From Candidatus Roizmanbacteria bacterium (GTDB lineage Bacteria; Patescibacteriota; Microgenomatia; UBA1406; GWC2-37-13), in contig JAPLYQ010000128.1 of assembly GCA_026395475.1 (NCBI GenBank), forward strand, positions 1 to 7,012: DNA of 7,012 nt. The letters run 5' to 3'. A program made the position numbers and the translations under genes. Below, in pieces: positions 1 through 4,816 of the stretch (positions within the stretch are counted from its first letter, which is position 1; each line of letters starts with the position of its first letter). Below the pieces are notes generated by a model that was given only the letters and a program-made list of their open reading frames with translations, did no database searches and had not been told where the DNA came from.

Positions 1-428
1 CCCGTTCCTTTGTGTGTCACCTTCCCACCGGATGAACCTGTAAAATCATTTGGTATCTCTGAATAAGATGCCTTAATCTTCCCATTGCCGATGGTTACAG
101 ATTTTTTTGTTTCTGAGTTCTGATTTGCATCCGGAGTTCCACTTTGAAACAAAGTAATACTATATAAATTCCCCCTAATCCATTTGCTCACAGTAATAAA
201 ATCTAATCCAGACGCATTCTGAACATCTACATCCCAACATGCCGGATGTGTGAAGCTAAAATTATAATTTGGATGCGTAAAACGAATCCAAGTTATTGAA
301 GGAATCCCAATAAATTTAGTCGGAAGATTGTTTTCAACGAAACAATTTAATTGTTTATTGTTATATCCAACAAAGAAAAAAACAATTACGCAAGCTATAA
401 CAATCGCAATAAACTTAGACCTCTTCAT
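1..428 (-). CDS. Membrane-anchored exported protein, PsbP-like sequence (3' truncated by window)
   Basis: The ORF opens at ATG 428 and runs without a stop off the left edge, giving 142 visible residues. Residues 1-4 are basic (MKRS) and residues 6-20 are strongly hydrophobic, so this is an uncleaved signal anchor or signal peptide that places the rest outside the membrane. After a short spacer, residues 55-69 read YNFSFTHPACWDVDV. This resembles the 'Y-x-F-S-F-x-x-P-x-x-W' opening of PsbP/LpqN-type folds that are common in small exported bacterial proteins. A Gly/Ser/Thr-rich stretch follows at 131-142. The gene lies 12 bases after the stop of the phosphotransferase gene and could be co-transcribed with it. 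A TATCAT box six bases before its ATG may also give it its own leaderless transcript. There is no Shine-Dalgarno sequence. The exported topology is well supported, the PsbP-like assignment is weak, and the function is unknown. Confidence 0.75.
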   Translation of the reverse strand, partial: MKRSKFIAIVIACVIVFFFVGYNNKQLNCFVENNLPTKFIGIPSITWIRFTHPNYNFSFTHPACWDVDVQNASGLDFITVSKWIRGNLYSITLFQSGTPDANQNSETKKSVTIGNGKIKASYSEIPNDFTGSSGGKVTHKGT

Positions 429-434
429 TAAATA

Positions 435-440
435 ATGATA
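435..440 (-). promoter_or_regulatory. Candidate -10 box (TATCAT) for leaderless gene ending at 428
   Basis: TATCAT on the minus strand matches five of six consensus bases. It sits exactly six bases before ATG 428, the same geometry as the better -10 boxes in this window. It directly abuts the stop codon of the upstream phosphotransferase gene. There is no upstream TG extension and no clear -35, so it may be internal to an operon or fortuitous. Confidence 0.4.
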
Positions 441-1439
441 CTACAAAACAGCACCAATATTTTTTTCCCCATACTCTTTCATTAGTTTGTTAATTATAGT
501 TTTAAGCTTATCTATTTCTTCTCTTTTTACCTCATTTGGTTCATTTTTATTAAACTTCTGACCTAACTCTGACATAAATCCAACACAGTGAATCATTGTG
601 TAGATCATAATTGCTTTCTGTTGCTTAGCAGTTAAATTAAGATTAGCTAACCAGTAAGAAATATAATCCATATCAAAATTATTTGACAAAAATGCCATTT
701 TCGTTAGGGAAAAAACATAGAGTGGATCTCCAAAACACACAAAATCAACATCCACTATCCCAGATAATTCCCCATTATGAATTATTACGTTTTTTGTTGT
801 TGTATCATCAAGAAAAGCAACTGGAGTTATACTTTTTAAGTAGAAATTGTTTTCCTTAACCAATTCACATGTTTTATCTAGATACTCCAAATTATAAAGA
901 TTTACCTCAGTCATTCTGATTCTTGTTCTTTTTAATTGACTTTCAATCAACTCATACCATGATGATTTAAGAGAACTATCCTCATATGATCTGGCAAACC
1001 CAAAGCCTGTGGGAGAGGGTAATGTTCCAACCTTTTTTTGAATGGCTGAAATGTCAAATGCCAGTTTCTTCTTTTGCTCTTTTGAAAGTTCTTCGTAAAC
1101 ATATACCAAGTCTTTACCCAAAAGCCTTTCCATTATGATTACTGGAAATTCAAATTGATTCCTTTCTGTTTCTGAAAAAAGAAAGTGTGGGAGTGGAACT
1201 CCTAAGTCTTTTAAAATAGAATGCCAATATACAGATCCTGCGATATGACCTCGTGTTTCTTCAGTTCCTATGCGAATAACTAATTGTTTATTATTTTCAG
1301 TCAAAACGTCAAAAACATAATGCTGGCTTCCTGTAGGAAATCGTTCAATTTTGGCTACATTCTCTCCTGTCGCTTTTTGCAATATCTCAATTGCATCTTG
1401 TTTTGATGGCGTTTTAATACTTGATGTATTTACGTTCAT
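441..1439 (-). CDS. APH/choline-kinase-like phosphotransferase (332 aa)
   Basis: This is a soluble protein with the kinase-like fold of the aminoglycoside phosphotransferase (APH, PF01636) superfamily, which transfers phosphate from a nucleotide to a small-molecule hydroxyl. The N-lobe at residues 24-60 has a nucleotide-binding loop (PTGSQHYVFDV) and a candidate phosphate-binding Lys/Arg strand (KQLVIRIG). The C-lobe carries the catalytic loop at 208-220 (AFLDDTTTKNVII), in which D212 and N217 align with the Asp and Asn of HGDxxxxN. The metal-binding segment at 228-239 (GIVDVDFVCFGDP) has D230 in the DFG position and a GDP motif. L210 replaces the usual His of the HGD motif. Length is typical for the family. 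The ATG at 1439 is supported by a TATAAT box six bases upstream. The substrate cannot be read from sequence. Family placement is firm, but calling it an antibiotic-resistance enzyme would be unsupported. Confidence 0.85.
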   Translation of the reverse strand: MNVNTSSIKTPSKQDAIEILQKATGENVAKIERFPTGSQHYVFDVLTENNKQLVIRIGTEETRGHIAGSVYWHSILKDLGVPLPHFLFSETERNQFEFPVIIMERLLGKDLVYVYEELSKEQKKKLAFDISAIQKKVGTLPSPTGFGFARSYEDSSLKSSWYELIESQLKRTRIRMTEVNLYNLEYLDKTCELVKENNFYLKSITPVAFLDDTTTKNVIIHNGELSGIVDVDFVCFGDPLYVFSLTKMAFLSNNFDMDYISYWLANLNLTAKQQKAIMIYTMIHCVGFMSELGQKFNKNEPNEVKREEIDKLKTIINKLMKEYGEKNIGAVL

Positions 1440-1445
1440 GAAGAA

Positions 1446-1454
1446 ATTATAGCA
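1446..1454 (-). promoter_or_regulatory. Extended -10 promoter TGCTATAAT for the phosphotransferase gene
   Basis: The minus strand reads TGCTATAAT, a perfect -10 hexamer with the TGn extension. It lies six bases before ATG 1439, so transcription would start at or next to the start codon and the mRNA would be leaderless. No good -35 at 16-18 bases is seen, which fits an extended -10 promoter. Confidence 0.7.
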
Positions 1455-1503
1455 ACTTCCTCATTTTACAGAGCAAGTGGTGTTTCGAATGTTTGAAAAA
1501 TTG

Positions 1504-1512
1504 TGTTATTGT
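1504..1512 (+). promoter_or_regulatory. Weak extended -10 (TGTTATTGT) before the membrane protein
   Basis: The hexamer TATTGT matches four of six -10 bases and is preceded by TGT. It ends five bases before ATG 1518, near the spacing seen at the stronger leaderless promoters. No convincing -35 is present. It helps choose ATG 1518 over GTG 1503, but it is only a modest match. Confidence 0.35.
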
Positions 1513-1517
1513 TAAGT

Positions 1518-2030
1518 ATGGATCAAAATACCTTTAATAAAATAGTTACCGAAACAATATCTAACTTAGACTTTAAATCTGCTATCTACTTCATTTTGCT
1601 AGTTCTAATCATTACCTTACTCGTCCTCAAAGATATTCTTTCCGCTCATACTAATAAACGAGGTAAAATCTGGCCATTCCCCGGTATATTACTTATTTTT
1701 CAACTAATCCAATTGTATATAATGATAGTATTAGGAGGAAGTATTAGCGCTAAATTGACCTATTTTATATTTTTCTTTGCCCCACAACTGATTGTTGCAT
1801 TCTCCTTTTTTTCTATCACATCAATCATTTTTGCTTTAGCAAGTAAATCGTTGTCAACGACAACACAATTTTTTATTGTCTTATCTTTTTTTATATTTTC
1901 TATTCTGACTGTCTTTCTTAATGCTCCAGTTGTTTATGAAAGAACTATATTTAAAGAAAAAATCTGCTTTGGATTTACCTGCGCGATAACTAGAATTGAT
2001 ATAACACCAACTCCTACTCTACTTAAATAA
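1518..2030 (+). CDS. Four-helix integral membrane protein, unknown function (170 aa)
   Basis: I do not recognise a family. From ATG 1518 the protein has a short polar N-terminus and then four hydrophobic segments at about residues 21-40, 56-75, 82-108 and 117-137. A basic loop (AHTNKRGK) follows helix 1. A tail of about 30 residues contains C150 and C155 (CFGFTC), which could form a disulfide if exposed outside. Positive charge in the helix 1-2 loop suggests that loop is cytoplasmic, which puts the N-terminus and the cysteine tail outside; this topology is an inference. An in-frame GTG at 1503 would add five residues. I prefer ATG 1518 because a weak extended -10 (TGTTATTGT, 1504-1512) ends five bases before it. 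The gene converges on the peptidase gene, with 53 bases between the stops. Confidence 0.75.
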   Translation: MDQNTFNKIVTETISNLDFKSAIYFILLVLIITLLVLKDILSAHTNKRGKIWPFPGILLIFQLIQLYIMIVLGGSISAKLTYFIFFFAPQLIVAFSFFSITSIIFALASKSLSTTTQFFIVLSFFIFSILTVFLNAPVVYERTIFKEKICFGFTCAITRIDITPTPTLLK

Positions 2031-2046
2031 CAAGATAATTTTGTCA

Positions 2047-2089
2047 CATGAGGGGGAACAAAGTTGAGATTTTTACACATTAATTACTT
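2047..2089 (+). repeat. Imperfect direct repeat, copy 1 (partner 2797-2836)
   Basis: By hand alignment this stretch shares about 33 positions over 46 columns with 2797-2836, including CAAAGTTG, TTTTAC and ACATT in the same order. The two copies flank the cysteine peptidase gene, and this copy covers its stop codon. It may be a remnant of duplication or cassette insertion, or chance similarity in AT-rich sequence. Confidence 0.35.
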
Positions 2090-2755
2090 CTTTACAGCAA
2101 TAAGGGCCCTATCCCAAACTAAAGTAGCAACAAGAAGTTTTTGTTTATTTATTTTATAAAGTCCATCTCTATCTTTAATCTTTGTAGGGTAAGGATCACT
2201 TATAAGATATTCATCGCCTTCTTTACCATAAACTACCACAAAATGACCCCTTCCTTTGCCTTTTATATCATCATATTCAACAATGTCTTTTATTTTTCTT
2301 TGTTGCCAAATCCACGACTCATTTAAGCAGCTTATAAGCAAAAAGCCCCTTTCTATATATTCGTCAATAACATTTGTAGATAGATCAAGAATTTTTATCT
2401 GCCCACCTTCCTGCAGATAAAAATAGGTCAATAGATTTTCATAGAGCCATTCATCTTTCTTATTATAAATTAGCCATTTCTTTAGTTTCTCCATTATTTC
2501 TAATGAATTTAATTTTTCCCATGTAGGAGAAACAGTTCTTGGGTTTGAAGATAATATTATTGTTGATAGGTTTTTTTCGTTAAGATGACTTGCAAGCTGA
2601 GGAACGTACGTATAATCCTTATTCGTAACATTTAAGTCTTTAAGAATTTCTTTTATACTTGTTTTTATTCCAAAACTTTCATAAATATTCAATAGACAGT
2701 TTGGCCCACAAGTTGCAGTTCCAACCTCTTGTTGTATATTTGGAAATGTAGTCAT
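2084..2755 (-). CDS. C39-like (papain-fold) cysteine peptidase domain protein (223 aa)
   Basis: The protein has the Cys-His-Asp pattern of the C39/C39-like peptidase group, which in other proteins cleaves leader peptides or acts as a stand-alone peptidase. The N-terminal motif QQEVGTATCGPNCLLNIYES supplies the oxyanion Gln (Q8 or Q9) and catalytic Cys (C16), followed by the usual helix. The His motif is GRGHFVVVYG (H171), and the Asp is in YLISDPYP (D187). The middle, residues 40-150, is charged and predicted helical and has no clear motif. There is no signal peptide, no transmembrane helix and no adjacent peptide-exporting ABC transporter, so a bacteriocin-type leader peptidase role is not supported. 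It is probably cytoplasmic. The ATG at 2755 is backed by TATAAT six bases upstream. Family placement is likely, and the substrate is unknown. Confidence 0.75.
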   Translation of the reverse strand: MTTFPNIQQEVGTATCGPNCLLNIYESFGIKTSIKEILKDLNVTNKDYTYVPQLASHLNEKNLSTIILSSNPRTVSPTWEKLNSLEIMEKLKKWLIYNKKDEWLYENLLTYFYLQEGGQIKILDLSTNVIDEYIERGFLLISCLNESWIWQQRKIKDIVEYDDIKGKGRGHFVVVYGKEGDEYLISDPYPTKIKDRDGLYKINKQKLLVATLVWDRALIAVKK

Positions 2756-2761
2756 AAATTG

Positions 2762-2770
2762 ATTATATCA
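2762..2770 (-). promoter_or_regulatory. Extended -10 promoter TGATATAAT for the cysteine peptidase gene
   Basis: The minus strand has TGATATAAT, a perfect extended -10, ending six bases before ATG 2755. This predicts a leaderless mRNA. The region upstream is a T-rich tract without a clear -35. The divergent gene at 2853 has its own promoter on the other strand within 90 bases. Confidence 0.7.
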
Positions 2771-2796
2771 AAAGGATAAAAAAACCGGGCGGAGAG

Positions 2797-2836
2797 CATG
2801 GGGCAAAGTTGGAACGTTTTACGCACATTGATACTT
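2797..2836 (+). repeat. Imperfect direct repeat, copy 2 (partner 2047-2089)
   Basis: This is the second copy of the roughly 40-base imperfect direct repeat around the peptidase gene. It overlaps the -35 region of the promoter for the gene at 2853. Shared blocks include CATG, CAAAGTTG, TTTTAC, ACATT and TACTT. Confidence 0.35.
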
Positions 2837-2846
2837 GAAGTATAAT
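2818..2846 (+). promoter_or_regulatory. Promoter (TTTACG-17-TATAAT) for the split ATPase gene
   Basis: A perfect -10 TATAAT at 2841-2846 follows a -35-like TTTACG at 2818-2823 (four of six matches) with a 17-base spacer. The -10 ends six bases before ATG 2853. The predicted mRNA is leaderless, which argues against the in-frame TTG at 2835 that would lie upstream of the transcription start. Confidence 0.7.
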
Positions 2847-2852
2847 TCAAGT

Positions 2853-3050
2853 ATGACCATTGACGCTAATCATTCAGAAGTTCAAAAACCAGGAAAAATT
2901 GAACTTAAAAATCCTCCTCCTAAAAAACATCAAATTGAACGACCACGCCAGTTTAAATCAGCTGACGATGTGGTAGTTGTTATGTCAGAAGAGGCTGATT
3001 CTCCTAATGTTGGACTTTCTGAATATAAAAAAAAGAGGTTGAACAAATAG
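2853..3050 (+). CDS. N-terminal part of a split P-loop ATPase (65 aa in frame 0)
   Basis: From ATG 2853 the zero-frame product is 65 residues and ends at TAG 3048. It is hydrophilic, with a Pro/Lys-rich stretch (residues 19-37, NPPPKKHQIERPRQFK) that looks disordered, then an acidic and hydrophobic segment (ADDVVVVMSEEADSP). The last natural-looking part is NVGLSEYKKK. After that the frame reads only RLNK and stops, while the -1 frame carries on at once with EVEQIVVGVERSSILHLD. The change of frame falls in eight consecutive A residues at 3027-3034. I therefore regard this ORF as the front of one 283-residue protein and not as a separate small gene. If no slippage occurs, the 65-residue peptide would be the main product. 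It has no recognisable domain of its own. Confidence 0.65.
   Translation: MTIDANHSEVQKPGKIELKNPPPKKHQIERPRQFKSADDVVVVMSEEADSPNVGLSEYKKKRLNK
3027..3035 (+). other. Slippery site A AAA AAG within an A8 run (candidate -1 frameshift)
   Basis: Zero-frame codons here are AAA AAA AAG, so the heptamer A AAA AAG is in the register used for -1 ribosomal frameshifting in dnaX and many IS elements. Slipping back one base joins frame 0 to the ATPase frame exactly (YKKK then EVEQ). The A8 run could also cause RNA polymerase slippage. The zero-frame stop comes 13 bases after the heptamer. I see no clear downstream hairpin or upstream Shine-Dalgarno-like stimulator. A one-base deletion or a sequencing error in the homopolymer is the plain alternative. 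Confidence 0.6.
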
Positions 3051-3703
3051 TCGTAGGCGTTGAAAGATCATCTATTTTACATCTTGATGCAACAAGCGGA
3101 AGTGGTGTATCAAAGTTTATTATTCCTGAAACAAGAAATAGATTGGGTGGTGACAATAAAGTTATTATTACAGAAGAATCAAAGTTGGAGGATTTAGCTC
3201 ATTACGCAGAAACTTCACAACCAGGTCAAATTCTTATTTTGGATGAATTTACCAGATTATTAGATGAATTTCACACCAATCCCAATGGTGTGACTTCTCA
3301 ATTTAAGAAGATGTCTGAAAAAGGAGTGAAAGTTATATTCTGTATAGGAGAAACCGATGCAACGCGTGATGATCTGGCAAGATTCAAAGTTGCAATTTCG
3401 TCAGAAGAAATCCCTCAAGTTGTAACTAGGCCAAAACCTTTCAATGAACAGCAGGCAAAAGAATATTTTAACTCAATTACTATTAAAGATGAATCTATTA
3501 CACCAGAAGACTCTGATAAGATCTTTAAACTTCTAATGGATAATAGTCTTGGGTTACCACTTCACTTTACCTGGATGAAAAATGTCGTGGCAAATTTAAA
3601 AGATTATTTTCAGTATGAAACAAGTGGGAAAAAAAGAATAATACCTCAAACTATTATCGATGACTCAATTAGACCATATTTAATTGACTCGAAAAGATTT
3701 TAA
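3029..3703 (+). CDS. C-terminal part of a split P-loop/AAA-like ATPase (-1 frame)
   Basis: This frame opens right after TAA 3026-3028 and runs to TAA at 3701-3703. The first available initiator is TTG 3143, but clearly protein-like sequence precedes it (EVEQIVVGVERSSILHLD), so translation must enter from the gene at 2853. In the joined 283-residue protein a P-loop-like segment lies at about 76-89 (LHLDATSGSGVSKF). It has the GSG turn but Val where the Walker A Lys should be. A Walker B-like strand follows (GQILILDEFTRLLDEF) with an Asp-Glu pair. A sensor-1-like strand comes next (GVKVIFCIGETDATRDD), and then a helical region resembling an AAA+ lid. This suggests an ATPase of the AAA/STAND type, possibly with impaired nucleotide binding. 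The partner or process is unknown. It may be a pseudogene if the slip site is a true deletion. Confidence 0.65.
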   Translation, partial: KKEVEQIVVGVERSSILHLDATSGSGVSKFIIPETRNRLGGDNKVIITEESKLEDLAHYAETSQPGQILILDEFTRLLDEFHTNPNGVTSQFKKMSEKGVKVIFCIGETDATRDDLARFKVAISSEEIPQVVTRPKPFNEQQAKEYFNSITIKDESITPEDSDKIFKLLMDNSLGLPLHFTWMKNVVANLKDYFQYETSGKKRIIPQTIIDDSIRPYLIDSKRF

Positions 3704-3713
3704 GTATTATTGT

Positions 3714-3728
3714 GGAGAGGGAGGGGTT
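3714..3728 (+). repeat. 15-bp copy of the tRNA-Ser 3' end (att-like direct repeat)
   Basis: GGAGAGGGAGGGGTT is identical to 3842-3856, which covers the acceptor 3' strand and the adjoining T-arm strand of the tRNA-Ser. It starts 11 bases after the ATPase stop codon. A direct repeat of a tRNA 3' end is the usual signature of site-specific integration or excision. No integrase is visible and the enclosed interval is only about 113 bases, so it may be a scar or part of a different repeated element. Confidence 0.5.
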
Positions 3729-3796
3729 TCCCCCAAGGGGACTTCCCACTTCGCTGTAATATATTCGCTCCGTGGAGGCGCGTTCCTCACCCCTCA
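3714..3796. repeat. GC-rich palindromic intergenic element
   Basis: This stretch is far more GC-rich than its surroundings and folds well. It contains GGGG-TTT-CCCC at 3723-3733, a GGGGACTTCCC near-palindrome at 3737-3747, and CCAC/GTGG arms at 3746-3749 and 3772-3775. It also has two TTCGCT copies at 3750 and 3764. A 7-bp inverted repeat, GAGGGGT at 3721-3727 with ACCCCTC at 3789-3795, encloses most of it. It looks like a REP-like or small non-autonomous repeat dropped between two genes. Copy number elsewhere in the genome is unknown. Confidence 0.4.
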
Positions 3797-3805
3797 TGCA
3801 TCAAT

Positions 3806-3835
3806 AAAAAATCATAATCTTCGATCATATTTTTT
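3806..3835. terminator. Candidate bidirectional terminator between ATPase gene and tRNA-Ser
   Basis: An imperfect hairpin (AATCATAATC, TTC loop, GATCATATT; one bulge and one G-U type pair) is flanked by A6 at 3806-3811 and T6 at 3830-3835. It therefore ends in a U-tract on both strands. It is correctly placed to stop the plus-strand ATPase transcript and the minus-strand tRNA transcript. The stem is AT-rich and modest in strength. Confidence 0.5.
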
Positions 3836-3837
3836 GC

Positions 3838-3927
3838 TGGCGGAGAGGGAGGGGTTCGAACCCTCGATAACCTTGCGGCTATACAGGTTTTCGAAACCTG
3901 CGCGATCAACCACTCTGCCACCTCTCC
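3838..3927 (-). tRNA. tRNA-Ser (anticodon CGA), CCA encoded
   Basis: This is a class II tRNA read on the minus strand. The acceptor arms are GGAGAGG and CCTCTCC, followed by discriminator G and an encoded CCA (3838-3840). The anticodon stem is CAGGT/ACCTG with loop TTCGAAA, giving anticodon CGA at 3891-3893, which reads UCG serine codons. The long variable arm forms TAGCC-GCAA-GGTTA. The T-arm is GAGGG-TTCGAAC-CCCTC. The D-arm has the usual AGTGGTTGA. The long variable arm and anticodon agree on serine. Its 3' end is duplicated at 3714-3728. Confidence 0.96.
3842..3856 (+). repeat. 15-bp direct repeat, native copy within the tRNA-Ser 3' end
   Basis: This is the partner of 3714-3728. It comprises the 3' acceptor strand (3842-3848) and the 3' T-stem strand plus the first loop bases (3849-3856) of the tRNA, the segment commonly used as attB by tyrosine integrases. 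Confidence 0.5.
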
Positions 3928-3949
3928 TACTGTATTTTAGCCTCACTAA

Positions 3950-3958
3950 AGTATAACA
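3950..3958 (-). promoter_or_regulatory. Extended -10 (TGTTATACT) for tRNA-Ser
   Basis: The minus strand reads TGTTATACT, matching five of six -10 bases with the TGn extension. It lies 22 bases before the tRNA 5' end, allowing a short precursor leader for RNase P processing. A second possible box, TAAAAT, is closer to the tRNA but less well placed. No strong -35 is seen. Confidence 0.5.
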
Positions 3959-3978
3959 CAGGAGTTAAAAACGAAGCT

Positions 3979-4015
3979 CGCCAATCCCTTCTTCCATACA
4001 AGTTGACGATTGGCG
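3979..4015. promoter_or_regulatory. Inverted repeat CGCCAATC/GATTGGCG between divergent promoters
   Basis: A perfect 8-bp dyad (3979-3986 and 4008-4015, 21-base loop) sits between the tRNA-Ser promoter and the promoter of the gene at 4048. The right arm begins at the last base of the -35 box and fills part of the spacer, so a bound regulator could block this promoter. It could instead be a hairpin. There is no direct evidence of a binding protein. Confidence 0.35.
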
Positions 4016-4031
4016 CTATTTTACTTACACT
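4003..4031 (+). promoter_or_regulatory. Sigma70-type promoter TTGACG-17-TACACT for the hexad-repeat gene
   Basis: TTGACG at 4003-4008 matches five of six -35 bases. TACACT at 4026-4031 matches four of six -10 bases, with a 17-base spacer. The predicted start near 4038 gives a leader of about ten bases before ATG 4048 with no Shine-Dalgarno sequence. Confidence 0.6.
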
Positions 4032-4047
4032 TAAATAAGTATTCGCT

Positions 4048-4788
4048 ATGGAAACTAATCCCAAAAAAAGTATCTTTGAGTATATTTTGCAGATTATATA
4101 CCCCATTATTCCTTCCGTTATTATTGTTGTGGTTCTATTCTTCGTTTATATATACGTAAGAGGAAGAATCCAAATGCTTACCGACTCAATTGATAAATCT
4201 CTTGTCGTTTTAGCACAAAAGAAAATACATTTGGACGTGAAGGTTAATCAAAATATCCCTGTAAAAATGGATTTACTTTTGAAAGATGCAATTGATGTAT
4301 ATTCCATGATCCCGAGCTCTGTACGAGTAAAAGATAGCGTGCCAGTCAATACAGTTGTCCCTATTGATACTGACATCCCCATCAATCAGACAATAGCTAT
4401 CGATCAGACAGTCCCTATTGACCAAACAGTGACCACTTCAGCAAATATCCCTATGGTGGGACCAATTAATGTATCATTGCCAATTAAGGCGAATATCCCT
4501 CTTAAACTCGATGTACCAATAAATACAACTGTTCATGTAAAAAAAGACATTCCAGTAAATGTTGTTGTCCCTATCGATAAAGATTTTAAAATAGATAAAA
4601 ACAGCATTTATATCGATCCTCAAAAAACAATTAAAATTAATAAAGAAATTCCTGTTTCTATTACAGTTCCTGTCAGTCTTACTCCACAAGAACTGGATTT
4701 AAAAACACAGATCCTTGCATTTCATGAAATAGCCAATTTATTGCGTGTTTCTGTGCTTATTATTCCCCAAGATCTTCACTTGGATTAA
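4048..4788 (+). CDS. Single-pass membrane protein with hexad (I/V)-P-(I/V) repeats (246 aa)
   Basis: I do not recognise a named family. The N-terminus (residues 1-11) is polar. One long transmembrane segment spans about 15-37 (IIYPIIPSVIIVVVLFFVYIYV), followed by RGR and a short linker to about 66. The rest is dominated by a strict six-residue period with an (I/V/L)-P-(I/V) core. Cores begin at 98, 104, 110, 116, 122, 128 (degenerate) and 134, then in a shifted phase at 144, 150, 156, 162, 168, 174 and 180, and again at 195, 201 and 207. The residues between cores are polar (N, D, Q, K, T). This alternation predicts repetitive beta strands, as in a solenoid, stalk or stacked sheet, anchored at the membrane. 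RGR after the helix suggests the positive-inside side, so the repeat domain could be cytoplasmic; orientation is uncertain. The C-terminus (213-246) is helical and then hydrophobic. The function is unknown. Confidence 0.8.
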   Translation: METNPKKSIFEYILQIIYPIIPSVIIVVVLFFVYIYVRGRIQMLTDSIDKSLVVLAQKKIHLDVKVNQNIPVKMDLLLKDAIDVYSMIPSSVRVKDSVPVNTVVPIDTDIPINQTIAIDQTVPIDQTVTTSANIPMVGPINVSLPIKANIPLKLDVPINTTVHVKKDIPVNVVVPIDKDFKIDKNSIYIDPQKTIKINKEIPVSITVPVSLTPQELDLKTQILAFHEIANLLRVSVLIIPQDLHLD

Positions 4789-4816
4789 TTATTTGTCTTT
4801 GTCTAGAGGCAGCAAA

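Noticed and set aside
2141..2326. 61-codon plus-strand ORF inside the peptidase gene
   Set aside because: It lies antisense to the conserved His/Asp motifs of the peptidase and has a low-complexity F/I-rich product.
2835..2852. TTG start at 2835 adding six residues to the split ATPase
   Set aside because: The start would overlap the -10 box TATAAT at 2841-2846, upstream of the predicted transcription start; ATG 2853 has the six-base spacing seen at other genes.
3143..3145. TTG 3143 as an independent start of the ATPase
   Set aside because: No Shine-Dalgarno or promoter precedes it, and the same frame is protein-like for over 110 bases upstream, including the P-loop-like segment.
3684..3956. 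90-codon plus-strand ORF starting within the ATPase gene end
   Set aside because: It reads across the GC-rich repeat and antisense through the tRNA-Ser; its EREGFEPS and RFSKPARSTTLPPL strings are the well-known false translation of a serine tRNA.
4474..4689. Minus-strand ORF inside the hexad-repeat gene
   Set aside because: It is a shadow of the repetitive codons on the plus strand, rich in N, F, Y and I with no start signals.
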